Of a stretch of DNA of 64,000 nucleotides, positions 1 through 8,643 are shown piece by piece. Origin of the DNA: Serratia ficaria (GTDB lineage: Bacteria > Pseudomonadota > Gammaproteobacteria > Enterobacterales > Enterobacteriaceae); NCBI RefSeq assembly GCF_900187015.1, contig NZ_LT906479.1, forward strand, positions 3,286,001 through 3,350,000, in the 5' to 3' direction. A model generated the notes under the pieces. That model was not told the origin of the DNA and ran no database searches. It saw nothing but the letters and a program-made list of their open reading frames with translations. Position 1 is the first letter of the stretch; each line of letters opens with the position of its first letter. The position numbers and the translations under genes are program-made.

Positions 1-50
1 ATTTCAAGTCACAGAAGAAAAGCACCCTGGTGTATCCACACGACCGTTAA
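1..50 (+). CDS. possible 3' end of an upstream gene (partial)
   Basis: The frame starting at base 3 is open from the window edge and ends at a TAA at 48-50, giving a C-terminus that reads FKSQKKSTLVYPHDR. A strong hairpin follows 17 bases later, as expected at the end of a transcription unit. Only 15 codons are visible, so the product cannot be named and the call rests on position and the following terminator. Confidence 0.35.
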   Translation, partial: FKSQKKSTLVYPHDR

Positions 51-67
51 GCGCAACGTTCAGCCTG

Positions 68-98
68 AAATGTGCGGCCGGTTTCAGGCCGCACATTT
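68..98 (+). terminator. hairpin terminator after the upstream gene
   Basis: A 12-bp perfect inverted repeat (AAATGTGCGGCC at 68-79, GGCCGCACATTT at 87-98) encloses a 7-base loop. It is GC-rich, but no long T tract follows directly. It separates the upstream partial frame from the small gene at 193. Confidence 0.6.
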
Positions 99-192
99 GC
101 CGATTGTCATGTTTTCATCACAAAATTGTCACAATACGGCCATATGATGGTCCGCGATTATCCGTATTGGCTCAACACCAAGGATTTCGCTA

Positions 193-402
193 ATGACCAC
201 AATAAAAGCGGCAAACCACCAGGAAGCAGAAAAGCTGATCCGCTCCGGAACGGCAAAAAAAATCGAATTGGCTTATGACATCGACAGCGACGACTTTTTT
301 CAGCTCGCTAGCCTGTGGTGTGATAAAGGCGCCAAAATTTCCAAAGGAAAAGAACACTTTATCGTCTCGCTAAAGGGTTTTCGCATCCCGCCCAACGACT
401 GA
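193..402 (+). CDS. small protein of unknown function (69 aa)
   Basis: A 69-residue soluble, charged protein with no signal peptide or membrane segment. The start ATG is preceded by an AAGGA ribosome binding site. The sequence alternates hydrophobic and charged residues (KIELAYDIDSDDFFQLASLW, then KGKEHFIVSLKGFRIPPND), which suggests a small alpha/beta fold. It stands alone between a terminator and the quinone oxidoreductase gene. I do not recognise the family. Confidence 0.7.
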   Translation: MTTIKAANHQEAEKLIRSGTAKKIELAYDIDSDDFFQLASLWCDKGAKISKGKEHFIVSLKGFRIPPND

Positions 403-563
403 TACCCTGCCGCCCTCCGCGGCGGCGCCCCCTCCTCCGGTAAAACCGCTCTATCTTCTACATACCCCTCGCCCGCATTTCGCTAAGATAACCTCAGGCT
501 TTATTGCAGGCGTGGGTCCGCGTGGACCTTTGATCACGCCTGCCCCTATCTGGAGAAAAGGCA

Positions 564-1571
564 ATGTCAGCACATCCATCACTGCCCGGCAGCATGAAAG
601 CGATTGAAATCAGCCAGCCGGGCGAACCCGAGGTATTGGTCGTCACCGAGCGCCCGCTGCCAACCCCGCAAGCGGGTGAAATACTGGTGAAGGTCGCCGC
701 CGCCGGCGTAAACCGCCCAGACGTGTTGCAGCGTCGCGGAAACTATGCGCCGCCGCCGGGCGCCTCGGATATTCCCGGCCTGGAGATCGCCGGTGAAGTG
801 GTCGCGCTCGGCGAAGGGGTGCAGCGCTATGCCCTCGGCGATAAGGTGTGCGCCCTGATTGCCGGCGGCGGTTACGCCGAGTACTGCAAAGTGCATGAAA
901 GCAATGCGCTGCCGGTACCCGTCGGGTTCAGCATGGTCGAGGCCGCCGCCATTCCGGAAACCTTCTTTACCGTCTGGGTCAACGTCTTCCAGCGCGGCCA
1001 TCTCAAGGCCGGCGAAACCGTGCTGATCCACGGCGGCACCTCCGGCATCGGCACCGTCGCCACCATGCTGGCGAAGGCCTTTTGCGCCCATGTGATCACC
1101 ACCGTCGGCTCTGAAGACAAGCGCCAGGCCAGCCTGGCGTTGGGCGCCGATGTGGCGATTAACTACCGCAGCGAGGATTTCGTCGAACGCACCAAAAGCG
1201 CCACCGATGGCAAAGGCGCCGACGTGATTGTCGATCTGATCGCCGGCGACTACCTGGCCAAGAACTACCAGGCGGCGGCGATGGAAGGGCGTATCGTGCA
1301 GATTGGCACCCAGAACGGCGTGGTGAAGGAGCTTAACCTGATGCCGCTGCTGCTCAAGCGGCTGACCCATACCGGTTCAACCCTGCGTTCGCGCAGCGTC
1401 GAGGACAAGGGGCAAATCGCCGCCGAACTGCTGGAAAAAGTCTGGCCGCTGCTGGAGCGCGGGGTGTTAAAACCGCAAATTTTCAAAACATTCCGCCTGG
1501 AACAGGCCGCAGAGGCGCATGCCCTGATGGAGTCCAGCGAGCACATCGGCAAAATTATGTTGACGCACTGA
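564..1571 (+). CDS. NAD(P)H-quinone oxidoreductase, zinc-free MDR superfamily (PIG3-like)
   Basis: A 335-residue medium-chain dehydrogenase/reductase. The N-terminal GroES-like domain carries GVNRPDVLQRRGNYAPPPGA near residues 48-67, typical of quinone oxidoreductases. The Rossmann domain has the nucleotide-binding loop HGGTSGIG at 156-163. The cysteine and histidine ligands of the zinc-dependent alcohol dehydrogenases are absent, so NADPH-dependent reduction of quinones or enones is expected. The start at 564 has a good ribosome binding site (GGAGAAAAGGCA); an internal ATG at codon 11 is a weaker alternative. The gene is monocistronic and a GC-rich hairpin follows the stop. The exact substrate is not readable from sequence. 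Confidence 0.9.
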   Translation: MSAHPSLPGSMKAIEISQPGEPEVLVVTERPLPTPQAGEILVKVAAAGVNRPDVLQRRGNYAPPPGASDIPGLEIAGEVVALGEGVQRYALGDKVCALIAGGGYAEYCKVHESNALPVPVGFSMVEAAAIPETFFTVWVNVFQRGHLKAGETVLIHGGTSGIGTVATMLAKAFCAHVITTVGSEDKRQASLALGADVAINYRSEDFVERTKSATDGKGADVIVDLIAGDYLAKNYQAAAMEGRIVQIGTQNGVVKELNLMPLLLKRLTHTGSTLRSRSVEDKGQIAAELLEKVWPLLERGVLKPQIFKTFRLEQAAEAHALMESSEHIGKIMLTH

Positions 1572-1577
1572 GGAGGC

Positions 1578-1608
1578 TCCCCGCGGCGCCGGCCGCGGGG
1601 AACGTTTT
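1578..1608 (+). terminator. rho-independent terminator
   Basis: A 10-bp GC-rich stem (TCCCCGCGGC at 1578-1587 with GCCGCGGGGA at 1592-1601) is followed by ACGTTTT. It lies between the converging quinone oxidoreductase and EEP-family genes and may serve both. Confidence 0.65.
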
Positions 1609-2689
1609 AGCCTCCCGGCGTATGCACCTCTTCCGGGGTGGAATCGGTGGCACCGAGTTTTTCCTGCGCCAGCGCCTCGTCTTCTCGGTGTTTTTCCAGG
1701 CTTTCCTGTTGCTCACCCTGCCTGGGCGCATACACCAGCTCCACCATGATCGGGAAATGGTCGGAGCCGACGTCGGTCAAACGGCGCAGGCTGCCCAGCA
1801 CGAAATCATCGCTGTGAAACACGTGATCCAGCGGCCAGCGCAGGAAAGGATAGCCGGCGTGGAAGGTGCTGAACATGCCGCGGCCGCGTCGCGGATCCAG
1901 CAGGCCGCTGACCTTGAGAAAAAGTCGGGTGGTGGTCGACCACGCCACATCGTTCAGATCGCCGGTCACGATCACCGGGTACTCGGATTTGGCCACGCTT
2001 TTCCCCACCATGACCAGCTCGGCGTCGCGATCTTCCGACTCATCGTTTTCGGTTGGGCTGGGCGGCATCGGATGCACACAATGCAGCCGCACCTGCGGCC
2101 CCTGCGGCAAATGAACCATCATATGCATCGACGGGATCGTCTCATCCACCAGATACTGGATTTCCGCGTCGCCGATCCGAAAGCGCGAGTAAACGTGCAT
2201 GCCGTACAAATTATCCTGCGGACATTTCAGCGTGTAAGGATAGTCCTGCTCCAGCACCGCCAGTTGATCTTCCCACCAGCGATCGGTTTCCACCGCCACC
2301 AGCACATCCGGCCGTTCCGCCGCCACCAATGCCAACAGCTTGTCGGCGCGGCGGTTGGTCGTCAGCACGTTGGAGACCAGAATGCGGATGCGCGGCCGCT
2401 GGCGATAGCCGGTAAAATCCACCACCTGCGGTTTGGCCAGCCGGGTATAGGGGAAAATCCACACCGCCTGGTAAATCGCGCAGGCCAGATCCACCGCCAT
2501 CATGCCCCAGTTCAACGGCGATGACAGCGGAACAAACAGCAGATTGAGCAGCAGCGTCAACAGCGCAAGCGCCAATATTTGCAGACGGGGAAAATCCCAT
2601 ACCCTGATCCACCAGGCCGGGTGCGTAGAAATCGGCGCCAACGTCATCAGAGCCAATAGCAACGTCAGTATGACGGTAATCCCTGTCAC
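1607..2689 (-). CDS. membrane-anchored endonuclease/exonuclease/phosphatase family protein
   Basis: A 360-residue protein if it starts at the GTG at 2689, which has AAGGAAACAACC just upstream. A longer frame reaching 2875 lacks such a site and has low-complexity sequence. The N-terminus has three to four hydrophobic helices (about residues 1-90). The C-terminal EEP domain shows the family landmarks: an early VSNVLTTNR strand with RPDVLVAVETD, the VTGDLNDVAWS metal/catalytic motif, and the terminal GSDHFPIMVEL. EEP proteins hydrolyse phosphodiesters or phospholipids; the substrate here is unknown. The membrane anchor suggests the catalytic domain sits at the inner membrane. Confidence 0.85.
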   Translation of the reverse strand: MTGITVILTLLLALMTLAPISTHPAWWIRVWDFPRLQILALALLTLLLNLLFVPLSSPLNWGMMAVDLACAIYQAVWIFPYTRLAKPQVVDFTGYRQRPRIRILVSNVLTTNRRADKLLALVAAERPDVLVAVETDRWWEDQLAVLEQDYPYTLKCPQDNLYGMHVYSRFRIGDAEIQYLVDETIPSMHMMVHLPQGPQVRLHCVHPMPPSPTENDESEDRDAELVMVGKSVAKSEYPVIVTGDLNDVAWSTTTRLFLKVSGLLDPRRGRGMFSTFHAGYPFLRWPLDHVFHSDDFVLGSLRRLTDVGSDHFPIMVELVYAPRQGEQQESLEKHREDEALAQEKLGATDSTPEEVHTPGG

Positions 2690-2792
2690 GGTTGTTTCCT
2701 TCTCGTTCGGTTCAGGCTGCCGGGGTGGCAGCCTCTCATGCCCTGCGGCAGCCAAAGCTTGCCACAAAAACCGCCCGCCTCGCCAGCCGAGG

Positions 2793-3845
2793 TTACGGAA
2801 TAATCCGGCGGCGGCGGAATTCATCGAACAAGGCGAAGAACATCGCCTCGGTCTCGACGTACTGATGAAAACCAAAACGTCGCGCCTTGCTGCCGTCGGC
2901 GAACATATCGTAATCCCAGGAAAAGACGAAGTCGGCGAAGCGCCAGCCGGCCACGGCCTGATAATTCGGCTCGCTCAACCGATGCCGCTGCGCCAACGCC
3001 TGCCAAAGCCCGGCCTTGTCGGCCATCATCTGCTCCAGCGGCATCGGCAACGGCGGCGCGGTTTCCAGCTCGAAATAATCGGCGATTTTCGGCCACATTT
3101 CGCTCCAGCGGAACAGGTCGCCATTATTGATGTTGAACGCCTGATTGGCGGCGGCCGGGTCGGTGGCCGCCCACAGCGTTGCGCGCGCCAACAGGCCGGC
3201 GTCGGTCATTTCCAGCAGGCTGTGGTAAGCCCCCGGCCGGCCGGGAAAACGCAGCGGCAGCCCCAGCGCCTTACTGATTGAGGCATAAACCGCAATGCTC
3301 AGCGCCAGGTTCATCGGGTTGCCGAGCGAGAAACCGCCCACCACGCTGGGGCGGATCGCGCTCCAGCGCCACTCTTTCCCCCGCTGACGGCGTTCAAGGT
3401 AGTTTTGCTGTTCCACGTTGAACTCCGGCGGCATATGCCCGGCATCGCTCTCCCGCGCCGGCGTCTTGAACGGCCCCAAATGCGCGCCGTACACCTTGTA
3501 GCCCTGCATCAGGCTGATGTGCCGTAAACCGGGCGCCGCCGGCTCCAGCCCCTCCACCACGTTTTGCAGCATCAGCAGGTTAGGCGCCACCAGCCCGGCC
3601 CAATCCGCCGCGTCCTGATAGGCGGCGTAGAACAGGTGCGTGATCCCCGTCAGCGGCTGCAGCGCGGCGCGCGTCGCCGTGGCGTCCAGCAGATCGACCG
3701 CCAGATAACGCACCTGCGGCCGGTCCTCTCCCCCGCGGCGCGACAGGCCAACCACCGTCCATCCCTGCTGTTCCAGCTCGTCTATCAGCCGGCGGCCGAT
3801 AACGCCGTTGGCGCCGACCACCAATGCCTGGTTGCGATTTTTCAT
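2793..3845 (-). CDS. NAD(P)-dependent reductase of the PRISE/SDR type
   Basis: A 350-residue extended SDR. The Rossmann loop VVGANGVIGRRL lies at the N-terminus. A segment reading SLMQGYKVYGAHLGPF resembles the conserved G-x-K-x-Y...GPF region of progesterone-5-beta-reductase/iridoid-synthase-like (PRISE) enzymes, which reduce activated C=C bonds. I chose the ATG at 3845 because GGGAGAAAA precedes it; an upstream in-frame start at 3884 has no such site. It is divergent from the LysR gene at 3951, a common regulator-target arrangement. The substrate is not predictable. Confidence 0.85.
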   Translation of the reverse strand: MKNRNQALVVGANGVIGRRLIDELEQQGWTVVGLSRRGGEDRPQVRYLAVDLLDATATRAALQPLTGITHLFYAAYQDAADWAGLVAPNLLMLQNVVEGLEPAAPGLRHISLMQGYKVYGAHLGPFKTPARESDAGHMPPEFNVEQQNYLERRQRGKEWRWSAIRPSVVGGFSLGNPMNLALSIAVYASISKALGLPLRFPGRPGAYHSLLEMTDAGLLARATLWAATDPAAANQAFNINNGDLFRWSEMWPKIADYFELETAPPLPMPLEQMMADKAGLWQALAQRHRLSEPNYQAVAGWRFADFVFSWDYDMFADGSKARRFGFHQYVETEAMFFALFDEFRRRRIIP

Positions 3846-3950
3846 GACTTTTCTCCCGCTCAGTGTCGATAGCGACAGTGTCATTGATTAGCAAGGCTTG
3901 CGGTAGAGGCGCCTTGCTACTAATACTTATAAGAAATATCTATATATGGA

Positions 3951-4889
3951 ATGGCCATGGACAAGCTGAATGCGATGAGTACCTTCCTGCGGGTGGCTGA
4001 ATTGGGCAGCCTGTCGGCCGCCGCCCGCGAACTGGGCCTGACGCAGCCGGCCGTCAGCCAGCAGATTGCCGCTCTGGAGCAGCAGCTGGGCGCCCAATTG
4101 CTGTATCGCAGCACCCGGGCGGTCACCCTGACCGACGCCGGCGGCCGCTATTATCGCCAGGTCAAATCCATTCTGGCGGCGGTGGCCGAGGCGGAAGAAA
4201 CGCTGCAAGGGGGAACCCGGCAGCTGCAGGGCAATCTGCGCATCCATGCGCCCACCGGCTTCGGCCAGCGCCATCTGGCGCCGTTGGCCATCGCCTTTCA
4301 GCAGCGCAATCCCGAACTGAACATCGAGCTGCTGCTGGATGACCGGCGGGCCGACGTGATCGGCGAAGGCATCGACGTGGCGATCCGCTTTGGCGAGTTG
4401 AGCGCGCCCGGCACGGTGGCGCGTCGGCTGGGAGAGATGCGGCGCATACTGGTGGCGTCGCCGGCCTATCTGGCGCGTCATGGCGCGCCGGGAACGCTGG
4501 CTGAGCTGACGGCGCATGCGCACGTGCGCTACAGCGGCCTGAGCGACGGCGACACGCTGACGCTGATCGGCCCGCGGGGGACTGAAATGGTGACGCTGCG
4601 GCCGGTATTTCGCGCCAACAACGGCTTCTCGCTGCTGGCGGCCATCGAGGCGGGGCTGGGGATCGGCGGCGCGCAGTTGCCGCTGATCGGCGCGCAGTTG
4701 GCGGCCGGCACGCTGGTGCCGGTGCTGGAAGATTACCGTTACCCGCCAATGGTGCTGCACGCCGTCTACCCTGCGGCGCGTTTTATCCCCGGCAAGGTGC
4801 GGGCCTGGGTGGATTATCTGCTGGAAGCGCTGGAGGAGATCGAAGGGATTAAGGTGATGAATGCCCCCGGCAAGTCACCGGGGGCATGA
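3951..4889 (+). CDS. LysR-family transcriptional regulator
   Basis: A 312-residue LTTR with the winged helix-turn-helix in the first 65 residues (SLSAAARELGLTQPAVSQQI) and a type 2 periplasmic-binding-protein-like effector domain. The start may be the ATG at 3951 or at 3957 (MDKLNAM); spacing does not decide between them. It is divergent from the PRISE-like reductase gene, which is its most likely target. The AT-rich gap 3890-3950 presumably holds both promoters. The 3' end of the coding sequence doubles as one arm of a terminator hairpin. Confidence 0.9.
   Translation: MAMDKLNAMSTFLRVAELGSLSAAARELGLTQPAVSQQIAALEQQLGAQLLYRSTRAVTLTDAGGRYYRQVKSILAAVAEAEETLQGGTRQLQGNLRIHAPTGFGQRHLAPLAIAFQQRNPELNIELLLDDRRADVIGEGIDVAIRFGELSAPGTVARRLGEMRRILVASPAYLARHGAPGTLAELTAHAHVRYSGLSDGDTLTLIGPRGTEMVTLRPVFRANNGFSLLAAIEAGLGIGGAQLPLIGAQLAAGTLVPVLEDYRYPPMVLHAVYPAARFIPGKVRAWVDYLLEALEEIEGIKVMNAPGKSPGA
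4861..4887 (+). terminator. hairpin overlapping the end of the LysR gene
   Basis: Ten-base inverted arms ATGCCCCCGG (4861-4870) and CCGGGGGCAT (4878-4887) form a stable hairpin within the last codons of the LysR gene. It faces the converging yidB stop at 4892, so it may terminate both transcripts. No clear T tract follows. Confidence 0.45.
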
Positions 4890-4891
4890 CG

Positions 4892-5281
4892 TTATTTGAA
4901 CAGCTTGCCGACCATGTCGCCCAGTTCGTTGCTGTTCTGCTGCACTTCGCCGTTCGGCGAGGCGGCGTCAGCGACCGTTGGCAAGAACTGCGCAATGGTG
5001 CTGGACGCCTGGGCCGGATCGATCCCCAGTTTTTCGGCCAGCTGATTGATGGCGTCGCTGCCCAGCGCCTGCTGCACGTGATCGCCGGAAATTTGCTGGT
5101 TTTCGCCGTTGCCGAGCCACGAACCGACCACATCGCCGAATTGCCCCTGGCGGAACTTGTCCAGAATCGCCTGCAGGCCACCCTGTTGTTCGACCCATTG
5201 CATGATGGCGACATAGTCGATGCCCTTGCCGTTGGCGCCGCCGCCCAGAATGTTGCCCAATACGCTATCAAACAGACCCAT
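4892..5281 (-). CDS. yidB: YidB family protein (DUF937)
   Basis: A 129-residue protein with the family N-terminus GLFDSVLGNILGG, followed by helical repeats (QGGLQAILDKFRQGQFGDVV, LGSDAINQLAEKLG) and a C-terminal NELGDMVGKLF segment. YidB/DUF937 proteins are small helical proteins of unknown biochemical role. The start at 5281 has AAAGGGG upstream. It is the last of three small same-strand genes (DUF883-type, GlsB-type, yidB) that look like an envelope-stress group, although the 94-base gap to the GlsB-type gene leaves room for a separate promoter. Confidence 0.88.
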   Translation of the reverse strand: MGLFDSVLGNILGGGANGKGIDYVAIMQWVEQQGGLQAILDKFRQGQFGDVVGSWLGNGENQQISGDHVQQALGSDAINQLAEKLGIDPAQASSTIAQFLPTVADAASPNGEVQQNSNELGDMVGKLFK

Positions 5282-5375
5282 GGTAATCCCCTTTCAGGCC
5301 GCGCGACACTGCCGCGCGGCCAGGTTAAATTCACGAAAAAGGGCCGCCGCGGCGACCCTGTCGATCAATGACGGC

Positions 5376-5624
5376 TTAGCCTTTGATCTTTCTGTAGACA
5401 AAAAGCACCACCAGGGCACCGATCACAGCCACAACGAAGCTGCCCAGGTTGAAGCCGTCGACGCGTCCCATTCCGAAGAAGGTACTGATATAGCCGCCGA
5501 CAACCGCACCGATAACGCCCAGGATAACGGTGACGATAAAACCGCCGCCGTCTTTGCCCGGCATGATCCACTTAGCCAGAATACCGGCGATTAAACCAAA
5601 AATGATCCAGGAAATGATGCCCAT
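5376..5624 (-). CDS. GlsB/YeaQ/YmgE family stress-response membrane protein
   Basis: An 82-residue, very hydrophobic, glycine-rich protein with three predicted membrane segments: about 1-20 (GIISWIIFGLIAGILAKWI), 28-48 and 56-77. The loop MPGKDGGGF after the first helix is typical of the transglycosylase-associated (GlsB/YeaQ) family. The function is not established; members are often induced in stationary phase or by envelope and acid stress. A strong GGGAGAG site precedes the ATG. It lies 12 bases downstream of the DUF883-type gene on the same strand, so the two are probably cotranscribed. Confidence 0.9.
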   Translation of the reverse strand: MGIISWIIFGLIAGILAKWIMPGKDGGGFIVTVILGVIGAVVGGYISTFFGMGRVDGFNLGSFVVAVIGALVVLFVYRKIKG

Positions 5625-5636
5625 TTTTTACTCTCC

Positions 5637-5837
5637 CTATGACTTTTTGCCTAAAAGAAATCCTATCACCAGGCCTGCGACGGCACCGGCGCCAACCCCT
5701 GCCCAAGGGTTATCCTTAATGTAGGCACATGAATGCCCTGCCGCCTGTTTCAACCCGGCCCGCACTTCGCACGCGGCGGTTTTGGCGCAGTCACTCAGTT
5801 GCCCCACACCCTCTGTAACGTCATTTTTTACCGACAT
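5637..5837 (-). CDS. ElaB/YqjD-like DUF883 family membrane-anchored protein
   Basis: A 66-residue protein using the ATG at 5837, which has AAGGA seven bases upstream; a longer frame to 5858 has no better site. The N-terminal half is a helical, soluble region containing two cysteines. The C-terminus NPWAGVGAGAVAGLVIGFLL then KKS is the single membrane anchor characteristic of DUF883 proteins. E. coli YqjD/ElaB of this family tether to the inner membrane and bind ribosomes in stationary phase; whether this short member does so is inference. Confidence 0.85.
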   Translation of the reverse strand: MSVKNDVTEGVGQLSDCAKTAACEVRAGLKQAAGHSCAYIKDNPWAGVGAGAVAGLVIGFLLGKKS

Positions 5838-6220
5838 TTCAAATCCTTCCGTTAACATAGCCTGAAAAGTTCACAGCGAGTTCCGCGTCTGGCCCAGCCT
5901 GAGCGATACTTTCACACTAATGTTTCCCTGGGCTAGCCGTTGCCGGCCGCTCACTACAGGGTGATCTGCGGTAAACGCGCATCTTCACACTATGACTATA
6001 GTAAAAAATCAGCGGTTTACCCATTTCCGTCCGTCTGAATTTGGTCGAAAGAAAAATAACCTCGTTCATTCAGCCGCCGGAAGATTTTTATAAGGTTACA
6101 CAGCGATTGTCACTTTTACGAGCGGCTTAATTGTGTGGTGATCTTTCAGCACCGCCAGCCGATTGATATCACACCGAAAAATACCGGTGCATTGGGTAAA
6201 AATCCCATCAAAACCGTAGG
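5838..6220. other. intergenic region without a supported gene
   Basis: About 380 bases upstream of the DUF883-type gene and downstream of a LysR gene. No frame with a ribosome binding site or protein-like composition was found. The AT-rich part around 5990-6080 presumably holds the promoter for the stress cluster. No repeat or RNA gene was recognised. Confidence 0.5.
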
Positions 6221-7123
6221 TTAGCTTTCGCAAAAAGGCGCAATCAGTTGGCCGAACCAGTCGGCGAAAACGCTGAAACGCGCCGAGCGCTGGCGGCGGT
6301 GCGGGTAAAGCAGAGCGATGCCCATCGCCGGCGGCCTGAAATCGGGCAGCACCTCGATCAGCTCGCCGCCGTCCAGGTGGTGCTGAATGTCGAAACGCGG
6401 GATCTGGATCATCCCCAACCCCGCCAGGCAGCAGCCGATATAGTTCTCCGCATTATTGACCGTCACCCGGCTGCGCAGCATTTTTTCCATGCGCTGCGCG
6501 CCCTGCATCCATTGCCAGCTGTCGGCCTCCAGCAGGTTGGGCTGCGCATAGCCAATGCCCCAGTGATCCGTCAGTTGCTCGGGATGCCGTGGCGTGCCGT
6601 GGCGGCGCAGATAGTCCGGGCTGGCGCAGTTGATCATGCCGAGCCTGCCCAGCGGCTGGCTGACCAGGCTGCTGTCGCTGAGGCTGCCGACCCGCACCAC
6701 GCAGTCCACGCCCTCCTGAATCAGATCGATGGAACGATCGCCGGCGCTGAGAAACAGCTGAATGTCAGGGTAGCGTTGCAGAAAGTCAGGCAGCGCCGGC
6801 ACAATCATGCGCCGGGCGATGCGGCTGGGCACGTCCACGGTCAGCCGGCCGCCGATCGGCCCGTCCCGCGGTGAAAACAGCTCATCCAGCGCGTTGACCT
6901 CCTGCAGCAGGCTGCGGGCCTTGTCCAGCAGCCGTTCGCCGTCGCTGGTCAATTGAACCCGCCGCGTGGTGCGATGAAACAGCCGGGCGCCCATCTCGTT
7001 TTCCAGCTGCAGGATCGCCGCCGAGACGGTGGTTTTCGGCATCAACAGAATTTGTGAAGCGCGAATGAAACTGCCGACCTCGGCAACCTGGATAAAAACC
7101 CGCAATCTCCCTATTTTATCCAC
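6221..7123 (-). CDS. LysR-family transcriptional regulator
   Basis: A 300-residue LTTR starting at the GTG at 7123 (VDKIGRLRVFIQVAEVGSF), with AGGATGG upstream. This matches the usual family length; a longer in-frame start at 7228 would overlap the preceding SDR gene and add an atypical leader. The HTH lies in SFIRASQILLMPKTTVSAAI, followed by RTTRRVQLTSDGERLL and the effector domain with a DVPSRIARR strand. It follows the SDR gene by 53 bases on the same strand, so the two may be cotranscribed and the regulator may control the SDR gene. Confidence 0.88.
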   Translation of the reverse strand: MDKIGRLRVFIQVAEVGSFIRASQILLMPKTTVSAAILQLENEMGARLFHRTTRRVQLTSDGERLLDKARSLLQEVNALDELFSPRDGPIGGRLTVDVPSRIARRMIVPALPDFLQRYPDIQLFLSAGDRSIDLIQEGVDCVVRVGSLSDSSLVSQPLGRLGMINCASPDYLRRHGTPRHPEQLTDHWGIGYAQPNLLEADSWQWMQGAQRMEKMLRSRVTVNNAENYIGCCLAGLGMIQIPRFDIQHHLDGGELIEVLPDFRPPAMGIALLYPHRRQRSARFSVFADWFGQLIAPFCES

Positions 7124-7176
7124 CGGCAGTCCATCCTGAATAAGAGGCTGCGGCACCAGCCGCAGCGGCGTTGAAG

Positions 7177-7950
7177 TTAACGGGTAGTATAGCCGCCGTT
7201 GGCGAACAGCGTCTGGCCGGTGATCCACCAGCCGTCGGTGACCAGGAATTTGACGATCGGCGCAATATCCTCGATGTCGGTCAGGCCGGTTTTCGAGAAC
7301 TTGCTCAGCGCGGCGGCGCTGCTGTGGTAGTCCACCGCCTCCTTGCTTTCCTGGCCGTAGAAGAACGGCGTGTCCATCGGGCCCGGGCCGATGGCGTTCA
7401 CGCTGATGCCGCGCTCGCCGAACTCCTTCGACGCCGCGCGGGTGAAATGCTCCACCGGCGCCTTGCTGCCCGGGTAAACCGCGTAAAACGGCGTATAGGC
7501 CGCCAGCAGCGAGCTGACGATGGTCACGATGCGCCCGTTGTCCGCCAGGTGCTTGCCCGCCTGCTGGATAAAGAAGAACGCCGCTTTGGCGTTGACGTCG
7601 AAGCTGGTGTCGTAATCCGCCTCCGTCACCTCGGCGATCGGTTTTTTAATCACCAGGCCGGCGGTATTGATGGCGATATCCACCTTGCCGAAGGCCTTGA
7701 CCGCCTCGTCGAACAGCCGCGCCACGTTGGCCGGCCTGGTCAGATCGCCCTGCACCGCAATCGCCTGCGCGCCCGCCGCTTTCACCGCCGCCAGCGTTTC
7801 CTCGGCCGCCGCGCGGGTGGCGTCGCTGTTGTAGTGCACTACCACCGCCGCCGCGCCGCCGGCAGCCAGATCGCGCGCCACCAGGCCGCCCAGATTTTTT
7901 GCGCCGCCGGCGATCAACACCACTTTTCCCTGCAAAGATTGATTACTCAT
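7177..7950 (-). CDS. short-chain dehydrogenase/reductase (classical SDR)
   Basis: A 257-residue classical SDR. It has an N-terminal nucleotide-binding loop (VVLIAGGAKNLGGLVA, an unusual GGAKNLGG variant of TGxxxGxG), NTAG at the fourth strand, and a YPGSKAP segment carrying the catalytic Y-x-x-x-K. The C-terminus ITGQTLFANGGYTTR is typical of the family. Oxidoreduction of an alcohol/ketone with NAD(P)H is expected; the substrate is unknown. The next gene on the strand encodes a LysR regulator. The upstream gap to the VOC gene (7951-8205) should contain divergent promoters. Confidence 0.88.
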   Translation of the reverse strand: MSNQSLQGKVVLIAGGAKNLGGLVARDLAAGGAAAVVVHYNSDATRAAAEETLAAVKAAGAQAIAVQGDLTRPANVARLFDEAVKAFGKVDIAINTAGLVIKKPIAEVTEADYDTSFDVNAKAAFFFIQQAGKHLADNGRIVTIVSSLLAAYTPFYAVYPGSKAPVEHFTRAASKEFGERGISVNAIGPGPMDTPFFYGQESKEAVDYHSSAAALSKFSKTGLTDIEDIAPIVKFLVTDGWWITGQTLFANGGYTTR

Positions 7951-8205
7951 AGCAATGACTCCGTTAGTGGAAGGTGCGATGAGTATAGGAAAGGTTATCG
8001 CGCGGATAATCTGCTCAAAATGGGATGGACTATCCCGATTTTTCGGTTAATACGGCGTCCCGCCGTTCTGTGATCGCCCGACGGGCATTCCGCCTCTTTG
8101 GGGCTACACTAATAAGTCACCGGCGGCAATCATCGCTGTCCGTGACTATCTTCCCCGCCCGCGGGCCGATACGCCGTCTGACGGGCCACAACCGAGGTCA
8201 ATGTC

Positions 8206-8625
8206 ATGCTGGTACAACCCTATTTATTTTTCAGCGGCAATTGTGAGCAGGCGATTAATTTCTATGCACAGCAGTTGGGCGCCAAAATTGAAATGGTCAT
8301 GCGCTATAAGGATTTGCCGGAGGAAGCCAAACAGGAAGGGCAGCCGGACGCCAACCCCGAATCGATCATGCATGCCCGCCTGCTGATTGGCGACGGCGTG
8401 CTGATGGCGTCCGACGGCTGCCCGCAGGATGAGGGCGAGAGCGCGTCGCACAAGGGATTCTCCCTGTCGCTCAATCCCGCCGACGCCGAACAGGGCCGAG
8501 CGCTGTTTGAAAAGCTGGCGCAGGGTGGCCAGGTCACCATGCCCTATCAACCCACCTTCTGGGCCAAAGGATTCGGCATGCTGACCGACAAGTTCGGCGT
8601 CAACTGGATGATCAACGTCGAATAA
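8206..8625 (+). CDS. VOC-family (PhnB/YjdN-like) glyoxalase-fold protein
   Basis: A 139-residue protein of the PhnB/YjdN-like branch of the vicinal oxygen chelate superfamily. It opens with QPYLFFSGNCEQAINFYAQQ, has SIMHARLLIGDGVLMASDG in the middle and ends FGMLTDKFGVNWMINVE. This branch usually lacks a proven enzymatic role and is often annotated as a glyoxalase/bleomycin-resistance-like protein. It is a single gene preceded by a GAGGTCAATGTC context. The call is family-level only. Confidence 0.88.
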   Translation: MLVQPYLFFSGNCEQAINFYAQQLGAKIEMVMRYKDLPEEAKQEGQPDANPESIMHARLLIGDGVLMASDGCPQDEGESASHKGFSLSLNPADAEQGRALFEKLAQGGQVTMPYQPTFWAKGFGMLTDKFGVNWMINVE

Positions 8626-8643
8626 CGATGAAATGCGGCGCCG

